This document shows positions 59,552 through 64,000 of a DNA stretch of 64,000 nucleotides, one piece after another (positions within the stretch are counted from its first letter, which is position 1; the number at the start of each line of letters is the position of its first letter). The DNA lies in the NCBI RefSeq assembly GCF_026967475.1, contig NZ_CP114058.1:4340001-4404000 (forward strand). The letters are read 5' to 3'. A model generated the notes under the pieces. The model was given only the letters and a program-made list of their open reading frames with translations, was not told the origin of the DNA and made no database searches. The stretch is from Rouxiella chamberiensis (GTDB lineage: Bacteria; Pseudomonadota; Gammaproteobacteria; Enterobacterales; Enterobacteriaceae). Position numbers and translations under genes: made by a program.

Positions 59552-60630
59552 TTAGTCAGTACGACGATAACTGCGCTGTGTATTGTTCACTTTATACAGA
59601 TAACGGCGCGATTCACCGGATGGATGGCGACTCACCAGCGTGTCGTAGACATCGCCCGGCGACATATTGTTGATAAGATCAAACGCCCGCGTCTTGTCGC
59701 TCGAGAATACGCGCAATACGCTGCCTGCACCGCCGTTATAGGCGGTAATCACCGCATAACGCCGCGAAGTCGGATTGGCGATACCGGCCAGATAGGAGTT
59801 TTGCAAAATGGCGAGGTAAGCCGTACCGGTATTGATATTATTCGCCGGATCAAACAGATAGCTGCGGCTTGGTGTGCCCCAATGGCCTTCTGACTTGAAC
59901 ACGTCGGCACCGGCAGTACGTTGCACCACCTGCATCAGACCCAGTGCATCGGCATTGCTCACCGCATACGGGTTAAAGGCGGATTCGGTCTGCATTATCG
60001 CCAAAATCAGCGATTGATCGACGCCGTACCGTGCCGCCGCTTCCCGTACCAGCGGCAGATATTTGTGCGCACGCTTGTCCAGGTGGTTCGGCACCATCTG
60101 AATGGTGACGGAATAGATGATATGCATGCCGGACTGGCGCTGCTGGAGCTTGTATTGCAGCAGGTAGCTTGCGAAATTGTTGGCGCGGCCTTCCCAGCGA
60201 ATCGGCTGGCCGGTGTTGTCCAGCACCTGACCGTATAGCATCGGCTCTTTACTGATCTGGATGTCGTTGGCGTCGGAATAGAGGTCAACGCCGGTGGCAT
60301 CTTCACCGACCAGCAAGGTCTTCACGATAGCCAGACGCAGTTTGCCGACCGGATCGGTTCCCGAAATCGTTTCGAGAGTAATGGTACCCGAATCAAAGTT
60401 GATGTGGCTTCGGGTTTCATACTGATCGCTATATTTGACGTAATCTTTGGGTCCGGCGATCAGAACTTCATTAATGCCCCAGATGTTTTCGATGTTGTGG
60501 GCAAATTGGCCCATCAAAATGTCAAACCCGTTGGTATCTTTGACGTAATTTTCGTTAAACGGATTTTTTTGCTGCTTGAACAGGAAATCAGTAATGGCGC
60601 AATAAGGAGCAACGCTAAAATTTTCTTCAT
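59552..60630 (-). CDS. mltC: MltC, membrane-bound lytic murein transglycosylase C (one frameshift)
   Basis: Repaired length 359 aa, the same as E. coli MltC. Lipobox LLISC in [20 protein letters not shown] anchors it to the outer membrane. An N-terminal DUF3393 domain is followed by the SLT domain with catalytic Glu in [17 protein letters not shown] and [32 protein letters not shown]. Cleaves glycan strands to anhydro-muropeptides. The frame breaks at the T7 run 60564-60570 (eight As needed on the coding strand), giving [21 protein letters not shown]. Confidence 0.95.
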
Positions 60631-60702
60631 CTTAATAGCCGTATCGTGATGAAAAATAGGGCCGCTATTCGCGTGAATAGAGGCCCCAATAATCGACAAA
60701 TA

Positions 60703-61067
<365 letters not shown>

Positions 61068-62122
61068 CTATCGCGGCAGCGCCTTCGCCAGTTGCGCCAA
61101 AAGGCGTTCAACCGGTGCGGCCAGCCCGACAGACTGTGGCTGCGCTAAGTTATACCAGAGACCCGAGCCTTCATCCATGCAACCCGCTGCGGAGTCGATA
61201 TTAATCCACATTGGCACAATATCCAGATGGAAATGACTGAAAGTATGCCGAAAAGCGATCATTTGTTGCATTGAGGCCCGCGATACGGCGTATTTTTTAC
61301 CGCCCGCCATCAGTTCGTCTTCGCTGGCAAACTGCGGGAAGCAGAACAGTCCGCCCCATAATCCCACCGGCGGCCGCTGTTCGAGCCACACTTTGTCACC
61401 CTGCTGAATCATCAGCATCCAGGCGGTTTTCTCGGGCAGCGTTTTCTTCGGCTTCTTGCCCGGATAGTTTGCCCAGCTGTGATTGGCATAAGCGACACAG
61501 CCGAAATTCAGCGGGCAGAGTTCGCATTTTGGCCGCGAACCGGTGCAGACCATCGCGCCGAGATCCATCATCGCCTGATTAAACTGCTGAACACCTTCCG
61601 CGGGCGTGACGTCTTCGCTGATTTTCCACAGTCTGTTTTCGACCTTTTTTCGCCCGGCCAGCCGTCGACCGCATAGCAGCGCGCCAGCACGCGTTTGACG
61701 TTACCGTCGAGAATAGGGTAGTGCTGACCCAGCGAAAGCGACAGAATGGCCCCCGCCGTCGAGCGGCCAACGCCCGGCAAGGCATTGACTTCTTCAAAGG
61801 TGGTCGGGAAAACCCCGTTATGTTGTGCCACAATAGTCTGCGCGGCTTTATGCAGATTACGTGCGCGGGCGTAGTATCCGAGGCCGGTCCATAAATGCAG
61901 GACTTCATCCAGCGGCGCGGCGGCCAGCGCGCTCACGGTTGGAAAATAGGTCATAAAGCGCTCAAAATACGGAATCACCGTCGCAACCTGCGTTTGTTGC
62001 AACATGACCTCGGAGAGCCAGACTTTATAAGGTGTTTTTTCGAGCTGCCACGGCAGGGTCTTGCGACCATAGCGTTGATACCAATCGAGTACCGCAGGCG
62101 CGAAGCGGTGCGCTTCCATCAT
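61068..62122 (-). CDS. mutY: MutY, adenine DNA glycosylase (one frameshift)
   Basis: Repaired length about 351 aa. Removes A opposite 8-oxoG or G. Catalytic Glu is in [20 protein letters not shown] and the HhH-GPD motif is [18 protein letters not shown] with catalytic Asp in [13 protein letters not shown]. The 4Fe-4S ligands are C-x6-C-x2-C-x5-C in [18 protein letters not shown]. The C-terminal NUDIX-like domain recognises 8-oxoG ([16 protein letters not shown]). The frame is lost at the T6 run 61645-61650 (seven As needed on the coding strand). Divergent from trmB. Start taken at the double ATG 62122. Confidence 0.95.
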
Positions 62123-62334
62123 AGGCGTATTACAGATCCCACAGGGGTTAAAATCGAGCAGAGGATTGCAGCATACCGGCTCACTGCTGTAAACCGGATC
62201 TTTGCAAGACTTGCCTTGATTTGCACACAAAGTCGAGGTAAAGCGGCGGATTTTAAACGATCGCTTGCTAAAGCCGGGTAACTTTGGATAATGCGCCTTT
62301 CCCTAAATTTATCGCCAGACAGATAGAAAGCACT

Positions 62335-63054
62335 ATGAAAAATGACGTCATTTCACCGGAGTTTGATGAAAACGGTCGCGCGATGCGCCGTATCCGCAGT
62401 TTCGTGCGCCGCCAGGGCCGCCTGACCAAGGGTCAGCAACATGCGCTGGACAATTTGTGGCCGGTGATGGGCGTTGAGTATCAGTCGCAGCCTGTCGAGA
62501 TTGCCTCGCTGTTTGGCCGTGATGCACACACCGTGCTGGAAATCGGTTTCGGGATGGGAACGTCGCTGGTCACCATGGCAAAACAGCATCCCGAGCAGAA
62601 CTTTATCGGTATCGAGGTCCACTCTCCGGGCGTCGGTGCCTGCCTGGCTACGGCTCAGGAAGAGGGCGTCGAGAACCTGCGCGTGATGTGTCACGATGCG
62701 GTAGAAGTGCTCGAAACCATGATCCCCGACGGTTCGCTGGACATGGTGCAGCTGTTCTTCCCCGATCCGTGGCACAAGGCGCGTCATAACAAACGCCGCA
62801 TCGTACAGACGCCGTTTGTCGAGCTGGTGCGTCGTAAATTGAAGCTGGGTGGCGTGTTCCACATGGCAACAGACTGGGAACCTTATGCCGAACACATGCT
62901 CGAAGTGATGAGCGGCGTTGAGGCTTACGGCAATCTGTCGGCGGAGGGCAACTATGTGCCACGTCCGCAATCGCGCCCGGTAACCAAGTTCGAAATGCGT
63001 GGTCAGCGTTTAGGCCACGGCGTATGGGATCTGATGTTTGAGAGGAAGCAATAA
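62335..63054 (+). CDS. trmB: TrmB, tRNA (guanine-N7)-methyltransferase
   Basis: 239 aa. Methylates G46 of tRNA using SAM. SAM site [20 protein letters not shown], then [14 protein letters not shown], and the substrate motif [18 protein letters not shown] with the catalytic Asp. [20 protein letters not shown] matches the E. coli N-terminus, which fixes the start at 62335. yggL overlaps its stop. Intact. Confidence 0.96.
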   Translation: MKNDVISPEFDENGRAMRRIRSFVRRQGRLTKGQQHALDNLWPVMGVEYQSQPVEIASLFGRDAHTVLEIGFGMGTSLVTMAKQHPEQNFIGIEVHSPGVGACLATAQEEGVENLRVMCHDAVEVLETMIPDGSLDMVQLFFPDPWHKARHNKRRIVQTPFVELVRRKLKLGGVFHMATDWEPYAEHMLEVMSGVEAYGNLSAEGNYVPRPQSRPVTKFEMRGQRLGHGVWDLMFERKQ

Positions 63055-63380
63055 TGGCCAAGAATCGTAGTCGTCGTTTACGCAAGAAGTTACACATTGA
63101 AGAGTTTCAGGAGCTGGGTTTCTCGGTAAAATGGCGCTTCCCTGAAGGCACCGACGTCGAAAGCATCGACGCGTCGCTGGATGAGTTCGTTGAAGGCGTT
63201 ATCGAGCCGAACAAGCTGGCCTTCGATGGCAGCGGCTATATTCAATGGGAAGGCCTTATCTGCCTGCAGGAAATCGGCCGTTGCACCGACGAGCATCGCG
63301 AAGCGGTGAAAAAATGGTTGGAAGACCACAAAATGCAGGACGTTGAAGTCAGCGAACTGTTTGATATCTGGTGGGATTGA
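63054..63380 (+). CDS. yggL: YggL, DUF469 (50S ribosome-binding) protein
   Basis: 108 aa, basic N-terminus ([25 protein letters not shown], read in parts), acidic C-terminus (DVEVSELFDIWWD). YggL binds the 50S subunit (reported for homologues). It overlaps trmB as TAATG, so the two are translationally coupled, as in E. coli. Intact. Confidence 0.94.
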   Translation: MAKNRSRRLRKKLHIEEFQELGFSVKWRFPEGTDVESIDASLDEFVEGVIEPNKLAFDGSGYIQWEGLICLQEIGRCTDEHREAVKKWLEDHKMQDVEVSELFDIWWD

Positions 63381-63400
63381 TTTATCCTGTCACTGTCTCT

Positions 63401-63427
63401 AAAGCGCCTTCCCGGCGCTTTTAATTT
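63401..63427 (+). terminator. Terminator of trmB-yggL
   Basis: AAAGCGCC (63401-63408) / GGCGCTTT (63414-63421) with AATTTAAT after it, 20 bp past the yggL stop. Confidence 0.85.
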
Positions 63428-63576
63428 AATCCCCTTCGTTTTTGACGCTACAGTTGCACTGGCTTATCTTGCTCATCCGAATAACTGACCTGAGTAAGCT
63501 CATCGGACGTCGTCTGTCTTCGCCTGCCGTAACGCCAACGACCTTGGGTATGACTTGAATATCTAAAGGAAAACGG

Positions 63577-64000
63577 GTGTCGACTGAATTAGACAATGGT
63601 TTGCTGGAAGAGATCCTCTCACAGGTTCGGCCGTTGATTGGCCTTGGGAAAGTGGCGGACTACATTCCCGCACTGGCGACCGTCTCGCCGGACAATCTGG
63701 GCATAGCGGTCTGCACCGTCGAGGGCCGGCAATTCTTTGCGGGCGACGCGCAGACCCGCTTCTCCATCCAGTCTATCTCCAAAGTCCTGAGCCTGACGCT
63801 TGCGATGAGCCGATATGAAGAGCACGAGATCTGGAATCGCTGCGGCAAGGAGCCTTCCGGACAACCGTTCAACTCGCTGGTGCAGCTGGAGCTGGAAAAG
63901 GGCAAGCCGCGCAACCCGTTCATCAATCCGGGAGCGCTGGTCATTTGCGATATGCTGCAAAGTCGCCTTGCCGCGCCGAAACAGCGTATGCTGGAAGTCG
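63577..64000 (+). CDS. glsB: Glutaminase, GlsB-type (3' truncated by window edge)
   Basis: Hydrolyses glutamine to glutamate and ammonia (beta-lactamase-like fold). The first 141 residues are visible: [29 protein letters not shown], the catalytic [12 protein letters not shown] (Ser-x-x-Lys) and [26 protein letters not shown]. It starts with GTG at 63577, with AAAGGA upstream; no in-frame ATG gives a better start. The gene continues right of the window. Confidence 0.92.
   Translation, partial: MSTELDNGLLEEILSQVRPLIGLGKVADYIPALATVSPDNLGIAVCTVEGRQFFAGDAQTRFSIQSISKVLSLTLAMSRYEEHEIWNRCGKEPSGQPFNSLVQLELEKGKPRNPFINPGALVICDMLQSRLAAPKQRMLEV

Noticed and set aside
61068..62122. A mutator phenotype from the broken mutY causing the frameshifts
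   Set aside because: MutY loss gives G:C to T:A transversions, not indels, and the mutY break is itself of the homopolymer type.

Overview
The window is chromosomal DNA of a gamma-proteobacterium of the order Enterobacterales, most likely Yersiniaceae (Serratia/Rahnella/Rouxiella-like; family-level placement is inference). The evidence is E. coli-like proteins throughout (ExbBD, AlkB, SpeC, MltC, YggX, MutY, TrmB, YggL, GlsB), the conserved speC - mltC - yggX - mutY / trmB - yggL - glsB neighbourhood, and enteric regulatory signals (a LexA box, a Zur-like box, hok/sok). No insertion sequence, integrase, phage structural gene or CRISPR array was seen.

Layout. 0-2.6 kb: end of exbB, exbD, alkB and a cold-shock-domain protein. 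2.6-8.6 kb (minus): a complete archaic chaperone-usher (Csu-type) pilus operon of three subunits, chaperone, usher and tip adhesin. 9-14.1 kb: a DHA2 exporter with a divergent LysR gene, another LysR gene and an NCS2 purine permease. 14.4-20 kb: an OqxAB-type RND efflux locus flanked by an Rrf2 gene and a MarA/SoxS-like gene. 20-24 kb: a DUF3053 lipoprotein, a PAP2 protein, and dmlA with a divergent LysR gene. 24-26.4 kb: tRNA-Phe followed by a small AT-rich patch (YmgB-like protein, an unknown 105-aa protein, an orphan XRE regulator). 26.4-29.3 kb: SDR, pirin and SOS-controlled cho. 29.4-34.3 kb (plus): a compact NikA-E/Opp-type ABC importer operon with fused permeases behind a Zur-like palindrome. 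34.7-42 kb: a sugar uptake and catabolism locus (FAH hydrolase, PfkB kinase, RpiR regulator, ribose-type ABC importer, TIM-barrel isomerase). 42.3-52.5 kb: a Bcr/CflA exporter, PQQ glucose dehydrogenase, a hok/sok locus, the three-subunit FAD gluconate 2-dehydrogenase operon and its probable GntR-like regulator. 52.7-55 kb: tautomerase, old yellow enzyme, LysR. 55.8-64 kb: speC, an unrecognised 446-aa hydrophobic protein, then the conserved mltC-glsB block.

Functional themes are periplasmic direct oxidation of glucose to gluconate and 2-ketogluconate (gcd plus gluconate dehydrogenase), efflux and stress response (OqxAB, DHA2, Bcr), metal or peptide import under probable zinc control, surface attachment (Csu pili) and housekeeping repair and cell-wall genes.

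A caution for every reader: 21 single-base frameshifts interrupt 20 otherwise well-preserved genes, including conserved ones (speC, mutY, mltC, yggX, gcd). Eleven are one-base losses, nearly all in A/T or G/C homopolymers. Ten are apparent one-base gains, and seven of these can be read as an insertion inside the tetranucleotide GTTC/GAAC. I treat them as sequencing or assembly artefacts. CDS coordinates below span the repaired reading frame, and each break is given in the entry. The GTTC bias may itself point to a DNA modification in the source organism.
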